Below are positions 5,504 through 5,512 of a stretch of DNA of 5,512 nt, in pieces. Positions within the stretch are counted from its first letter, which is position 1; each line of letters opens with the position of its first letter. The translations under genes and the position numbers were made by a program. Below the pieces are notes generated by a model, which did not search any database, was not told where the DNA came from, and saw only the letters and a list, made by a program, of their open reading frames with translations. The DNA comes from Oscillospiraceae bacterium (GTDB lineage Bacteria > Bacillota > Clostridia > Oscillospirales > Oscillospiraceae): positions 1 to 5,512 of the forward strand of contig JAHHRT010000095.1 of NCBI GenBank assembly GCA_020025615.1, given 5' to 3'.

Positions 5504-5512
5504 CGATTTCTT

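Noticed and set aside
1..5512. tRNA, rRNA, CRISPR array, insertion sequence, or phage attachment site
   Set aside because: I saw no cloverleaf-like segment, no regular spacer-repeat array, no transposase motif and no flanking inverted repeats with target duplication.

Overview
The window holds a compact N-acetylmuramic acid (MurNAc) salvage locus from a bacterium that recycles cell-wall sugars. Four genes on the minus strand (murQ, murP, mupG and a HAD phosphatase, in transcription order) are divided by a 298-bp control region from a divergent regulator of the RpiR/MurR family on the plus strand. Base composition looks moderate (about 50-55% GC by eye, not computed) with an AT-rich control region. 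RBSs are strong GGAG types and the promoter facing murQ is of sigma-A type. Together with the MurQ/MurP/MupG gene set, this suggests a Firmicute. A gut clostridium of the Oscillospiraceae kind (Oscillibacter/Flavonifractor-like) is my best guess, by inference only.

Layout: 1-65 carries a strong intrinsic terminator that may serve both strands. 66-890 (-) is a Cof-type HAD-IIB phosphatase. 905-1951 (-) is MupG, a 6-phospho-N-acetylmuramidase of the DUF871 family, overlapping the end of murP by 8 bp. 1944-3377 (-) is MurP, a PTS EIIBC permease without an EIIA domain. 3378-3459 is an 82-bp gap with two small hairpins. 3460-4356 (-) is MurQ, the MurNAc-6-phosphate etherase. 4357-4654 is the divergent regulatory region. 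4655-5503 (+) is the MurR-like regulator; the final 9 bases hold nothing recognisable.

How the genes work together (pathway known from related bacteria, assignment inferred here): MurP imports and 6-phosphorylates MurNAc-GlcNAc (or MurNAc). MupG hydrolyses MurNAc-6P-GlcNAc to MurNAc-6P and GlcNAc. MurQ removes the lactyl ether to give GlcNAc-6P and D-lactate. The MurR-like protein, which has a SIS domain that could sense MurNAc-6P, probably controls the operon. The HAD enzyme has no assigned step in this route and is the least explained member. No amidase (AmiE), NagZ, NagA or NagB is present in the window.

The control region is the most interesting part. It contains a near-consensus promoter for murQ, a 14-bp dyad downstream of the predicted start of transcription, and eight copies of ACAAA/TTTGT arranged partly as inverted repeats. 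I see no wholly undescribed system: this is a recognisable pathway with a variant gene order and an extra phosphatase.
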